From Macrolepiota albuminosa (taxonomy: Eukaryota; Basidiomycota; Agaricomycetes; Agaricales; Agaricaceae): DNA of 64,000 nt. The notes beneath the pieces are model-generated. The model searched no databases, was not told the DNA's origin, and saw nothing but the letters and a program-made list of their open reading frames with translations. Both the position numbers and the translations under genes were made by a program. This document shows positions 19,620 through 31,335 of this stretch, in pieces (position 1 is the stretch's first letter; the number at the start of each line of letters is the position of its first letter). The stretch is from positions 2,900,183 through 2,964,182 of the forward strand of contig JAMWFC010000117.1 of the NCBI GenBank assembly GCA_027475525.1, given 5' to 3'.

Positions 19620-22383
19620 GTCAATCTGCAGTTAGGAGCTATTGATAGGACCCCACACAGGCTAGGCACATCAACAGCAGGCTCAGCATCAGCTCCAGAC
19701 ACCTTGTTCATTCCAGTGCACATGACAAGTTGATAATACACTGTGGCTGGCTACTTTTGTGCTGGTCTTTAGATAGTCAGCCCTGGTGTATCATTACTTG
19801 TCATGTGCACTGGAATGATCACATGTGCATCTCTTATCCGTTGACATCTGGGACGTGCAAAAAGAAGCAGTATGGATTTATTTGCGGGTCAAATTATCTG
19901 TACAGTATAATTCAAGGGTATTCTATGCAGGAAAACTTGATGGTATTGATGGTAAAATCAGGAAATCCTGGTAAATATCCCAACTGAGAGGTTTTGAGGG
20001 TATTTTAAAGAACATTTGAGGTTTTCTGAAAATTTACTCACATTTCCTCAGTTTGATCTTCACCCCTGGCAGGACAGTATGTGCTTCTTGATGGCACATT
20101 AGGGGGGTTATCTGTGCTGATGGGAAGTACCCTAAGCACACTGACCGCACCTCTTCTCAAAGCTGAGATCACGATCGGGCCTAGAAAGTCTGTTTTTGCA
20201 GTGCAGAAATTGGGTGGTTATGAAGTTTGCTAGTTGGTTGGGAGGTTCTTGACATGTGTTTTCATATATTTTCTGCATACTCATATATCTTTTTCTCTTC
20301 CTGGAATTATGAGGTTATGTCAAGAACAAATAATATTCAGCACTATCAAAAAATATGGATATGGTACATTGGATCAAAAAACTACAAGACATCAATTTTA
20401 ACTGAGCATATTTGAATTTATGCTATCGTCCTCCTGTCCATACTGATAAACTCCAAAACTGTTCCTCATCACCATATGTTGAAGGAAAGGCCTGATTGTG
20501 GGATAGCCCCATGTTGAATGAAGTAGAATGCCAAAAACCAGAGTGCTCTGTGCCCATAAAAACAAAAAAGTAAGACAAAAATCAAAAAGGTAAGACAGAA
20601 TTTGGCAAATGCTTTCTATTTGTGCTTAACTCGATCTGCCAACCTTTCTTTCTCCCTCATCAACTATGGGTCACCGCTACCTCTACAACACAAATAAAGA
20701 AACAGAGAGAAATGTGTATATATTAGATGGCCTACATTACACACCCTTAGTCAAATACACATATAAACTGAGGGTGAGCGAATCATCTACTATTACAGAC
20801 ACTTTATTTACCTTGCCTTAAATTCACGTACTGCATGTGTTCTAAGTAAGCAGAGTCAAATACACATGTAAAATGAGGATTCACATACTGTGTGTGTTCT
20901 AGGATACAATTTGCAATGAGCATGTCGGATACTTGGGTGAGGCCATCATCATAGACAGTGGTCGAGAAGATCAAAGACATTGATTACAAATACAACAAGT
21001 TCATTGAGTGCCCGAGTAGTTGAGAGCCCAAGTGGTTGAGAGGTGAAGAAGTGTGATGGTATGAAGGTAGGGATAAAGGCTTGACGGTACGTAGAGGCAC
21101 AAAAGAGGTTGGAAGGTAAATCGTAAGTCTCAAGAGGTAAATTGGAAATCTCGGGAGGTTCCATTTTGGGAAATAGAAGCACGACCGTCCAACCTCCAGC
21201 CGTTTTAGGGGGGTTTCTGTCAGCACAAATAACCCTCCTAAGATGCCATCAAGAAGCACAAAGTGTGCTGCCTTAGGTGTTGATCTTTCGAGAGCTTATG
21301 CTGTGATATCAATATATTACACTTTCCTCGTTGAACTCCAGTTCCCCCGCGTGAACTAAGTCGAGATTTCATCGTTGCTTGCCTGCGCTGACTCTCGCGC
21401 ACATCCGCGACGTCCGTTCGTCATCAGGGCCCAATCTTCTAGTGGCCTGCTCAGTGATCCAGACTCGGCGAAGCCTCTATACAGATACATCCATGTGACG
21501 AAGAGATTCTCATAAACTTACGGGAGACCTAACATTGGTAGAGACCATCCCTAGACAGGACAGGGGTCACGACGAAGCCTATGCACACTAGCCACTTTGT
21601 AATTAACATAGCTACGCCTCAAATACGGTACCGAGCCCAAAACCGAGTGCACACTCGAGGTAGCAGTAGAACTAGGAAAGATAGGAGCCATAGATACAGT
21701 ACGTAGGGAGGAATTGGTAAACGGGAAATGAATAAATAAGTAAGTTTTCGCGACCAGAGATGACATCAAGGACTTGGCTTGTAACAAAGCTTGTAAAGCT
21801 GCCTTCATTTCATATTATCAGACCAGGAATGATTCGTTCCGTTGAATTTTGCAAACTGTGTAGTTTTTGAAGTCTAGTTGACAGGGGGGCTCATCACCTG
21901 TCGCAGCATTTTGTAGAGCAAGTGTAGAACCAATTCATTGAAAGACGTTTTGTATAGTCTCGCTGCCACGACACTGGTGACAGGAGCAACACGGGTAGAT
22001 AAGACCTTCAGCCCTCTTGTTGTCGGCATGGTATCCAGCTACTGGGTAAGAGGTTCGGCGCAACAAAGGCTGCCAACCACTGCAATATAGTGCTTGCTGC
22101 ATCGAGGCTTCCGAAGGGCTGGACCTTTATCAACCAGATTTGTACAAAGACAACCATATGCAATGTTCCAGATTCTCTGCATTCTGCTTAGTTACCAGCG
22201 AATAATCGGTAGACATATCATCACTCTCAGGATGGAAATTGGTTGATATACTGAACACACTATACAGGTCCTACAGGCCCGTTCATTTATATTCGAATAA
22301 ATATGAACACATTATATCACAGGATATCACAGGATTCACAAAGATGCAACCATATTTGTGCATAAGACATGGCGAGTTACCAT
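19620..22383. other. Intergenic region
   Basis: No recognisable gene. About 50 bp at 20070-20130 (GTGCTTCTTGATGGCA, GGGTTATCTGTGCTGA) recur inverted at about 21205-21260, so both belong to a dispersed repeat. An 85-codon minus-strand frame at 21551-21808 starting MKAALQALLQAKS might be a first exon, but I could not extend it convincingly. The right 200 bp are the 3' flank of eIF5. Confidence 0.35.
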
Positions 22384-23779
22384 TCATTCTTCGTCTTCTT
22401 CATCTTCCGCCTCCTCGAGCCACTATATCACCCGTGAGCCAATGCCTTTCGGCCCATGAGAGCTTTCGCACTCACTTTCAAAAATGGTTCACTGGCCTTG
22501 CGTACTTTCTTGCTGGTTTCCTTGTCGACGTACTTCTTACTAACGTGAGTACCCCATTGAATGACGACTCCCTCATCGAGGATATCCATCTGATAGAGAG
22601 CCATCAAAATTTTTGGAACCGCAGGTATAAGGTCCTGGTTAAGAATGCCAATGAAACGCTCGAGCCCACCCAAGAGAGCCTTCTGGTGCTTCTCAGTCGT
22701 CACCATCTACCCAACCAGTACATCAAGTGTAAACAAATATAAAAATGATGACACACCTTGACAAGAAGAGGTCCATACTTGCCGATCTCAGCAACAATAG
22801 CCTCGGTGAACAACGCCTGAACGAGAACCAGAATGGTCCTATGCTTCTTCTCAATACCCAGCTCCTCTGCTTTCTTGTAAATTGCAACAGAAAATGCCTT
22901 GGAGTCTTCTTCTTGAGTATCTTTGGTATCTTCGACCCATTTTCCAAGGATAGCATATGGGCTATTGACATCGTCATCGCTACCTTCGTCATCGCCACCC
23001 AATCCAGCTGAAGCCATAGCTCCTTCAAGAGCCTTGACACGCTGCTTGACAGCCTCAGGCGAGGTATCTGCAGACCAATCCTCGTTCGCTAAAACTGCAT
23101 CATCATTCAATTCTGCGGCTTCAGCCTTGATTTTCTTCGTCAGCTCGTCATCGCTTTCAGCACCGTTTGCGCTCTGACCAGCGTCATCGTCATTCCCGCC
23201 GCTGCCGCCGCCGCCACCAACACCACCAGCAGCATCGCCTGTGTTCTTGTTTTTACCCCTTTTGATCTTAACAGGGGGGTTTTTCAAGATGAACGTGGTG
23301 AGCTTATGTCGCATGTCAATGTCGGTTCGCTCCCCACACGCCTTGCAATCTCGAATGATGTTCTCGTTCCTGCCATTCTTGAGGATGACAAGCTCAGTCT
23401 CTGGATTCTTGCAAGACTTGCAGAGAACGAATTTATCTATGAAACCGTCAAGCAGCTCACGAAGGCGTTCTGCGTTGTGAGCGCCATTGACAATATAGCG
23501 ATCATTTTTCTCATCGAAAGATGTCTGAGCTCCGAGTTCGCAACCGAAGAACTTGGTGGTATATGTCGGGGGGCGGCTGAGGGCCCTGGCGACATCGGAC
23601 ATGTTTGGAATGACTGTCTTGATGCCATTTCCTTTGCCTTCAATCTTTGTTAAAAGAATGGGCATACTATTATAGACATTGAATCATGAAGGGTCATGAG
23701 TTAACTATTGCCTAACGTACCGGTAGCGATAAAATTTATCATCGACATCGCGACGAATGTTTACAACTCCAGAAGCCAT
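22384..23779 (-). CDS. TIF5: Translation initiation factor eIF5
   Basis: eIF5 is the GTPase-activating protein for eIF2 in the 43S/48S initiation complex. Exons 23721-23779, 22757-23666, 22476-22706 and 22384-22422 total 1239 nt, encoding 412 residues. The N terminus [19 protein letters not shown] contains the arginine finger region. A C4 zinc ribbon has Cys at 102, 105, 127 and 130. A Gly/Asp/Asn-rich, acidic linker follows, then a C-terminal W2 domain ending in the acidic-aromatic box [12 protein letters not shown], which contacts eIF2-beta and eIF3. Length and domain order match the family (yeast about 405 residues). It is a single-copy housekeeping gene in an otherwise repeat-rich stretch. 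Confidence 0.96.
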
Positions 23780-24774
23780 GCTGGGCAGAAGAAAACTTTT
23801 CAACGCTGGATAGAGGAGACAAGGTGTAAGGATGGATTGTAATGCAATGCCTGAAATGACTCACAAGACTAACAGGCGAATAAGAAGGTATTTTGTGCTT
23901 TGGTATAGCAATTGGAGGTCGAAGCATGAATCCTCTGCCTGGACAGAAGATATAGTATGTCTTATTTGGGGAGTGGGTAGACGAAATTGTGGAAGGTGCT
24001 CTGCAAAACTCGAGAAATGGATGTGTGTCAGGCGAGGATGGTGGTTTGCTGACAACTTCCGGCCCCACGTTTGAATAGGCCAAAGTTTCTATCGGCTAAG
24101 TCCGATACTTGCACGTGATAATTCCCCTCCCCAAAGGGAAAGAGACGCGATGCCGGCAAATCGTTAGTTCAATGTTTCAGAGTGTTCTAAAACCTGAACG
24201 TTGAACCACCACGCACCACTAACACTGGGGCGGCAGATGTGCCTAACGCCTAATATGCCTTCTTGCCACAATGCGCTCTAACAGAGACCTGCTTAACAAG
24301 CAGACACACTGCATCAGGAAAATGGGAATGCGCTAGATCCCCTAGGGCTATATAACCTATCGACTCTACTATTCTAGATCTCGGATTAGCCCTAACAGTA
24401 CATGCCCAATTCGAGTGCAATTCCACTTGCTTCTATTCAGCAAATTAGTCAATTACTAGAACTAGATTTTCAAACAACTAGATATACAGATGAAGACTAG
24501 TGCCTGTACTACTATACTATAATTAATCTCTTAGAACATTAACAATAAGTTCAGGATAGTTTAGAATGCAAGAGAAACTTACCAAAGCAAGAGCACCACC
24601 CTCAGCTCATCATCTGAGATGGCATTTACTGTACAAGATAGAATTCAAGCTTGAGCTGCCTCAACAATATCAGCCCACTGTTCATCTAATCTACCCATAA
24701 GTGATACATAGCCAGCAGTGCATGAAATCCAGACATCACCTCCAAATTTCTTTTTGTGCTGATTAAGTTTGTTG
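23780..24774. other. Upstream region of eIF5 and non-coding DNA
   Basis: The first few hundred bases to the right of 23779 are the eIF5 promoter and 5' leader. A CT-rich/TATA element is not obvious. The remainder shows no gene; the frame at 24645-24932 overlaps the LTR relic that follows. Confidence 0.35.
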
Positions 24775-25750
24775 CATTTTGAGTTTTGAGGGTCATTGCC
24801 ACCACTTAGTGCCTCTTGGTGCTCTCTTGCCATGTTTGAAGCCTTACAAAAAAATTTCCAATCTCCCACTTTCCTTGCTATCTGCCTCTTGTCTACTGCA
24901 AGTTCTCTGTGACCTGTTTGAGACTTTCTCAAATGCTAATACATCTGAAACAATATTGACTAAGTAGCTATACTAGCAATAGTGCACTTAGCTCAATTTG
25001 GACATCATCAGCACTAAGGTTGATGTTAATGAGAATTAAGAGTCTTAGTATTTTAGTAATAAAGTTGATTCAACTAGGAGCTTAGTGTATCTAAGCACAA
25101 ATTACTTTGCTGTAGGTGCTAGATATAGAGGGTTTCAGTAAATTTGCTCTGCAGCAAGCAGACACAATAAACAAACATTTGGTGACTTGTTACAAGTCTG
25201 CACTAAAAGAAATATGTTGTCTAAGGTGATCAAAAAGAGTTCAGTGGACTATGATTCAATTTTGATGGTCTACTGCTGACAAAAAGTTGAGTATTTATAC
25301 TCAAAAGCAGTTCACTATTGCTAAGTGGCTAAGCATCACCAAAGAGTGGTGAACTGGTAAGAATGTAAGTGAATTAAACTATATACTATGAAGTTTACAA
25401 TCCTGCTGTCTATCCAGGTCAGCAAAAGCACCAAGCAACATCAGACACCAAGATAAAATGCCAGGCTGCCTGTCACAGAGAAATTTCATCATTTTGGATT
25501 CTAAATGCTGCTATTGGCTGAGAGCATTATTCCTGATTAACTGATACCATCTGTCCTCTGTCATTCCATCTATTACTGGTGCTATCTCTGATGGCATCAT
25601 GTCCTTGCTGTGTATAGCCATTGGATATTGCCTAAAATGGTCCAATCTCATGTGCTAAGGTGCTTTCTGTTCCTGTAACCTCTATCCTGAGCCTGTCCCA
25701 TGTGCCATGCTTTGCTATTGGTGTGCTTAGCTCCTGTGGAGGCTTATCAA
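24775..25750. repeat. Two decayed LTR relics in opposite orientations
   Basis: 24775-25010 matches the right third of the solo LTR at 16956-18105 and ends CAATTTGGACATCATCA where the younger copy has GGGCGTCATCA. About 25300-25750 matches the central part of the element 1 LTR in plus-strand orientation (CACCAAAGAGTGGTGAACTGG against CGCCAAAGTGCGGTAAACTGG, then the TGATACCATCTGTC block). Both have lost most CpG sites. Boundaries are approximate. Confidence 0.55.
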
Positions 25751-27480
25751 CAAGGTTCAGAAAATGCCAGCCAGCCTGGCAACAAACTGGATGGACTTTG
25801 ACATACTTTCTCAATGTATTTCAGTGTAACTGTTTGCATTCTAAAATAATGCCATGGTAGATATTGTATTATCAGACTTGAAGAACATAAAATATTAGGT
25901 ATACTTGCACAAAAATGACATGTAGCAACAACATGCTGCTTCATCCTCTGTATTTAGTGCCCTATGTTTATTGACCTTCTGACCATCTTCCCATGTTTCA
26001 CAGCTGAATTTTCTTGATTGTTGTATTAAATTTATTCCTAGCTCTACAGTCAGAATGCTTTTTCAAGCATAAAGGGGCAATTTGTGTGCTCCTCTGAATT
26101 AAGAACTACTTTGAAATTCTTTGAGTGCAGTACTGCATTTAGAAGGCTTGATGTATGACAATCAAAAAGAAGCAAGGTTGCTACATGTCATTTTTGTGAA
26201 AGTCTACCTAATATTCTATATTCTTCAAGTCTGATAATACATACAATAACTACTTGATCTTACCTTAAAATGCTAACAGTTATGGCAATTAAAACATGAA
26301 GTTTTCATGTGACCAATGAAAGCACTGCATGAGTACCAGGTGTCATGCGGACCACCTAGAGAGCAGGCACAAGTGAGACATATCCCCAAGGGAGTCCAAC
26401 CTGTGCTCAGGTCATCTTAATGATCCTCCCTTCAGATAGAACAACTTACCTAGATTGTTCTATCTGAAGGGAGGATCATTAAGATGACCTGAGCACAGGT
26501 TGAGATATTTGTGTTGTCATTTTGTTGCTACCCACCACACCACTCCCTTTTGTAAAGTATATTGTGTTGTATTATACATACACGTGTTGGAGCCGGGACA
26601 GGCCATATAGGTCCTCCCAAGATGTGCTCTGACGTACTCGGTAAACAATTTGAGTGTGTATGGTCATTGGCACTAAAATTCCTGCTACTTTAGTAGTGGG
26701 TTTTTTTGAGACTCGACAGTTTAGCTGATTTTTCATCTGACACAAGTCCATGTCATGTGCAGTCACGTTATCACTCTTCTACTTTTTTTTTTTTCTTTTT
26801 TTTTGGAGTAGTGTTTAATTGGTCAAGCCCAGTGAGAAATGGATCTGGAGAAATCTAGACATATACAAGTATGTTGGCTTATGTCAGAATCTTACTGGGC
26901 AGAATCACATCAGAAAATGAAAAGGATTTCAGAAATATTTTCTGAAACTATATGGAAATGTACGGAGTGGTCTGACATCACACAAATCAATTATCTGTTC
27001 ATAGGCTGGCTTGTCTGAAATGTTCTGATATTATTATCTGTTCATAACCTGAATTGTCCAAAAAAATCTGATATTGTACTGGTATTTTTTCTACATGTAA
27101 TCTGATGATGTCCAAGATATGCTAAAACTACCTGAGGCACACTGATTCTGGTAATAATAAGGAGACTACACTGATCATGACGATGAATCAATCAACAAGT
27201 AGTCAACGTAACACAAAGAATTCTAAACATACCTTTTAATTGCTAATTGATGTGGGATTTGTTTCAATAGTAGTCAGTTGGTTTACATTTCTCTTCACCC
27301 TTGTTTGATCTCTCGACAAAATTTTATACTTCTACAAAAAGAAAAACATGTTTTGATAGTACAGACACAAGACAAACAGAATAATATCTTTTTAGTTTTG
27401 ATGTTACATGCCTTCTACACAGCATTAAATTCAGCTTTGGTAGCATTGGGATGAGTCATGAGGTAGTCAATAATATAAAG
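25751..27480. other. AT-rich non-coding region with a hairpin
   Basis: No gene is recognisable. The notable item is the 48-bp perfect inverted repeat at 26397-26502. A T-rich tract lies at 26781-26804. Confidence 0.4.
26397..26502. repeat. Perfect 48-bp inverted repeat (hairpin, 10-nt loop)
   Basis: Arms 26397-26444 and 26455-26502 are exact reverse complements, from CAACCTGTGCTCAGG to its complement, with loop CTTACCTAGA. The arms carry no coding sequence. An inverted-duplication event, a miniature element or a fold-back assembly artefact could all produce this. Confidence 0.9.
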
Positions 27481-27689
27481 ATTGCTATAGTTGCTGTAAT
27501 ATTAGCATGGTGTTTATGCAATGCATATTTACATACCGGACTGTAGTCATGCCTTCTTTTGCTTGAAGTGGCTTTGAAATCGGCTTAGTGGCTATGTCTG
27601 GCTGGCTTGAAACAGCCATTGCAGGAATCTTAACTGTTGGTTGCGGAATAGCAAAATTTTTTCTGACGAAGTGAGTGACGTGGTTAAAT

Positions 27690-28194
27690 ACTATAATAAG
27701 ATATGACATACAAAGGATCTATAATGCAACGTGCTGGTATGTGCAATCGAGGCGGAGCTGAACTATCATGAGCAGGTTTTGAGGCAGCTGACGTGGGTGC
27801 AGAAAAGGCCTGAGTAAGTGATGCAGATATTATAGAGTTCAGAGTAGCTGGCATAGGTGTAGAAGAGTTAGTAAATGTATGCTGGAAGTCATTGTATGCA
27901 TCATTACAAGTGTTGAAACGTTCAGATAATGTAGCATTATTGATGGGTTCATATAACTGTTGCCAGAAAGGAAAATCAGTAGATAAATCAGAACTAATCA
28001 ATGTTATACTTGGTAAGAGTTTAAATTGTCATTATAGCCTCTTGACGGCTATTGACAAGCTTGGTCAGTAATTGGAGCAAGACCAATGGAAAGATGGCCC
28101 ACATGAAATTTTGAGTATTGAGAAAAGTTCATGGCAGGTTCAGAATGCATGTAAGAAGAAGAGGCAGAAAAATCAAAGTCGGAAAGAGTGTTCA
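27690..28194 (-). CDS. Possible two-exon hypothetical protein
   Basis: On the minus strand, a frame from about 28194 (MNTLSDFDFSASSSYMHSEP...) could splice near 28050 into 27690-28000 (SSDLSTDFPFWQQLYEPINN..., then a Ser/Thr/Ala-rich part). The residue composition is even and looks coding, but splice sites are uncertain and no domain is recognised. It may be part of an old transposon. A further low-complexity frame follows at 27485-27709. Confidence 0.2.
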
Positions 28195-28237
28195 TTATGC
28201 ATATCGTGAGAGTACAAAAGAAAGAAGATATTGACAA

Positions 28238-29055
28238 GTTGATTACTCTTCAGTTACCCTGCACATGATTAACAGAAGTGAATCTTTGAACTATATAATA
28301 ATGTTTGAAGGGTGCCTTGCAGCCACATAGCCTGTTACATGCCTCAGAGTTAAAATATTTCATTCTTGTTATAAATTGACATGGATTATATAATGTACTG
28401 GTCACATCGACATCAGCTGGTGCTTCTGATTTGATAATCAAATTGTTGGTGCACCTGCTTATATAACGTTGTCATGTGTAGTTGAGCACATGCTTATGTC
28501 AAACGCATTGATGTGCAAATATATTTGTTGATGTCTCACGCATGTGGAGGGCTAAGTCTGGACATCGAGTCTGTCTGCGTGGGGCTTTGAATGCTGAGAG
28601 CACAGCAGAAAATATATTATCTGAACTACAGAATTTGGTGTCTATGGGGTGGCATAAAGGTAGTGATGCGCAGTCATCACATGTTGACAAGTATTATTTG
28701 ACAGATGATATAATATTAAAGTTATCTGAAAAAACTCCAGAACTCTACTTTTCGGCTGGAACCTGAGAAACTCAGAATTCCTCAGAATTCCAAATTGGGC
28801 TCCAGATTACCCCAGATCTATTTCTCACTGGGGATTAAGACTTAGACGTCCTTGGCGTTGTGTCTTATCTGCTAATTTGCATCTGGAATTCAAACCAGGT
28901 TCATCAACAAGGGTGTTCTGGTAATGTTATCTCCACGAGGAAATGCCTTTACACATGTTGTGTGGGACTCTGGAAACAGGGCATTCTAACCAACCACTGA
29001 CCTACTTTCAGGCTGACTACCCACTAAAACCCTGCTACTAGCATTGCTAGTTGGT
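28238..29055. other. Non-coding stretch
   Basis: No gene recognised. The 28542-28766 plus frame has no domain character and overlaps an opposite frame; neither is convincing. Confidence 0.3.
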
Positions 29056-30116
29056 CTAAGTAAGTGAGGGGAAGAGCACGTGTCTTCCCAGGTTTCTCTG
29101 ACTAGTTTTTTTATTCACGGCTTTTTTGCTGAGCCATCTGTTTGTCATTTTGTTATTGAGCTCTGCTCTCCTTGCAATTGTTTTCCTCCATTTATTCTTC
29201 ACTTCTTTAGGCAAGAAAGGGGTATTGTTGTTCTTAATTACTTTTTTGCACCTTAACGTCCATAACAAGTATGCAGACTCTATAATTAGGATTTTGTAGA
29301 ATCTCGGAAGGCATATCAACTTTCTGCCCTCCTTGTCTGTGATTGGGGCTAGAGCGCTTCCAAGGATTAAGGAAATTTTAATTGATGGGAAAGTGACACC
29401 AGTTCTATCCTTCTACAGAGCGTTCACTAGAGACCACACCTCAGCTTGGTCTGGACTTAAACACTCCATCAAGATGTGGTTCAAAGAGTCTGTCCTGCCA
29501 TCATGGCTGCATTTAGATCTTATCATAAACTCAGCTGGCATACTGGGGCGTTCCCAGTACGTCTCCACCTTGTATGCATTGTGGGAACACTTTCAGAGGA
29601 ATATTTGAATCTGTCTGGAAAAATCTTTGTCATAAATACTTTTCCATATTTGGTTGTTGCTGGCCTTAACACCCCATGACCTGTTCAGTGTCTGGAAAAA
29701 TCTTTGTCATAAATACTTTTCCATATTTGGTTGTTGCTGGCCTTAACACCCCATGACCTGTTCAGGTTTTTTCTTATTTGTTTAGTCATTTTCTCCATTT
29801 TAGGGCAGGTAAGAATAACCTTGGATGCTCTGATGGATTTGTATGCTAAAGCCTGCATTATTTTTGACAACATTGCTCCTGTGAGGTGTAGTTCTACTGG
29901 AATGGGGAGGAGGACCATAACTCTATTATTGTGTGTCGCCTTCTTAGCTAAAGAGTTAGCTCTTCGGTCCCCATCAAACTGTTGTTCTTTCGTTATGTCC
30001 ACAAGGCAGGGTAGGGCATCACAATGGTACATGTCAAACGTTGTATGGGAGCTTGCTTTGTGCCATACCATATGTGTCCAGTGGAGTCTACTACACTGGA
30101 GCGGAGCAGTCCCCAC
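29056..30116 (-). pseudogene. Decayed RNase H-type gene with RT-like zinc-binding tail
   Basis: The frame 29685-30116 includes DGDRRANSLAKKAT, typical of the last acidic block of RNase H (D...N..AD/NSLAKK), then a linker and IWKSIYDKDFSRH, the start of the zinc-binding region that follows RNase H in non-LTR element-derived fungal genes. Downstream, after stops and frameshifts, 29056-29319 encodes IIESAYLLWTLRCKKV and NRWLSKKA, the expected C-terminal block. A 77-bp duplication at 29612/29689 accounts for one break; other stops are real or unexplained. The upstream catalytic part of RNase H is missing. Confidence 0.6.
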
Positions 30117-30120
30117 AGTG

Positions 30121-31050
30121 CTGTAGAATACAGAGCCGCGGATGTGTCACAATGTGCTGTATGACACGGTCCAGTAGATCGATAAAAGACGGGTACACAC
30201 ATGCGCATGCAGGCCTGGCTGATGCCAGTGGACATTAGCGGATGTCAATGTGCATTAGCAGCCACCAGCGGGCATTAGCCCATGAGTGAAAACCTCCTCC
30301 ATTGGCGGACTTCATGGCATGAATAAATCCTCCTCAAGGTTCTCCACTTCCCTCCCCTCTCCATTCCTCCCTGCAATAACTTGAGGCTGCGTGTCTCCCC
30401 TTCCCTCCTTTTCCCACCCCCGACATGAGCGTACGTCCACAAAAGAGCCCTGCAAATCTATGCAGGCCTACACAAGCCACCAGCAGACATCTATGCAGAC
30501 GTATGTCGACGGACTCAAATTTACGCGGGCCCATGCAGGCCTGCACAGGGCACCAGCAGACATCCACAGAGGCCTATGCAGGTCCACGGAGTCTGGTTGG
30601 ACCAAGGAAAAAGGTAACTTTGTCTTGCCCGCCATATGTCTGTGGGGGAGAATCGAACCCCTGGCCTTGGGAAAGCCTCCAATGGAACACACATTTAACC
30701 GTTGCACCACAGGTCCGTTACTAACAGATAGATTCAAAGGTTGGATAACACAATGAACAGACACCCACCTATGTTTCCGCAGGTTCCCGTATGGATTTTT
30801 TGAGGTAAAAGGGGGGTGGCATACCTCCCAAAAGAGTTTTTGTGGCTTGAAAGGGGCGTTGGCATCAGCAGCCATCAGCTGGCATCCGTCAGAGTTTGTC
30901 AGCAGCTATCGTGACCCGCTGGCATCTGTTGTGCATCTGTTGGCATCCGCTGGATATCTGCTGGTATCTGTCGGTGATAGGCTTCTACTCAGACTAAGCG
31001 CATCAAGGGACATTATAGGTTGACCAACACTTGACACACTGGAGACTCTA
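30121..31050. repeat. Dispersed repeat region with a tRNA-like promoter module
   Basis: On the minus strand at about 30640-30712, GTGGTGCAACGG resembles a pol III A box and, about 50 nt on, GGTTCGATTCT resembles a B box. The acceptor ends do not pair into a proper tRNA, so this looks like the head of a tRNA-derived SINE. Left of it, 30450-30600 holds imperfect repeats of CCAGCAGACATC-type sequence. About 30840-30990 has GGCATC(C/T)GCTGGCATC-like repeats. 30985-31050 matches 15916-15990 inverted. Confidence 0.4.
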
Positions 31051-31224
31051 TGTAACGGAGTCATACGTATTATCAGCATCAACGACGCTATAATTATACA
31101 GTAAAGTATTACATAAGCCAACATCTTGTCTTCACTCTAAGTACTAGTCAAATCCGATACTGCGGTCTGATTTAGCACTTGTGTGATACACACAAGATAG
31201 TTCTAACCCGTAACTCAGGTTACA
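31051..31224 (+). repeat. 5' LTR of element 3
   Basis: Begins TGTAACGGAG and ends CAGGTTACA (174 bp). As in element 2, a run of T follows the LTR end directly (GTTACA then TTTTTTT), which helps define the boundary. No second copy is present in the window. Confidence 0.65.
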
Positions 31225-31335
31225 TTTTTTTAAATCTTCTGCTATCAGCTTTAAACTCTAGGCTTGTTACCAACTAGGCAACTATCATCAAAACCTCTCA
31301 ATTCTCTGTTGGCATCACATTGAAAACGTGCTTCC

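Noticed and set aside
26397..26502. A fragment of ribosomal DNA, because AGGATCATTAA resembles the end of 18S rRNA.
   Set aside because: The match is about ten bases only, and flanking sequence does not resemble rRNA or ITS.
30640..30712. A functional tRNA gene.
   Set aside because: A and B box-like sequences exist, but the acceptor stem does not pair and no anticodon stem forms.
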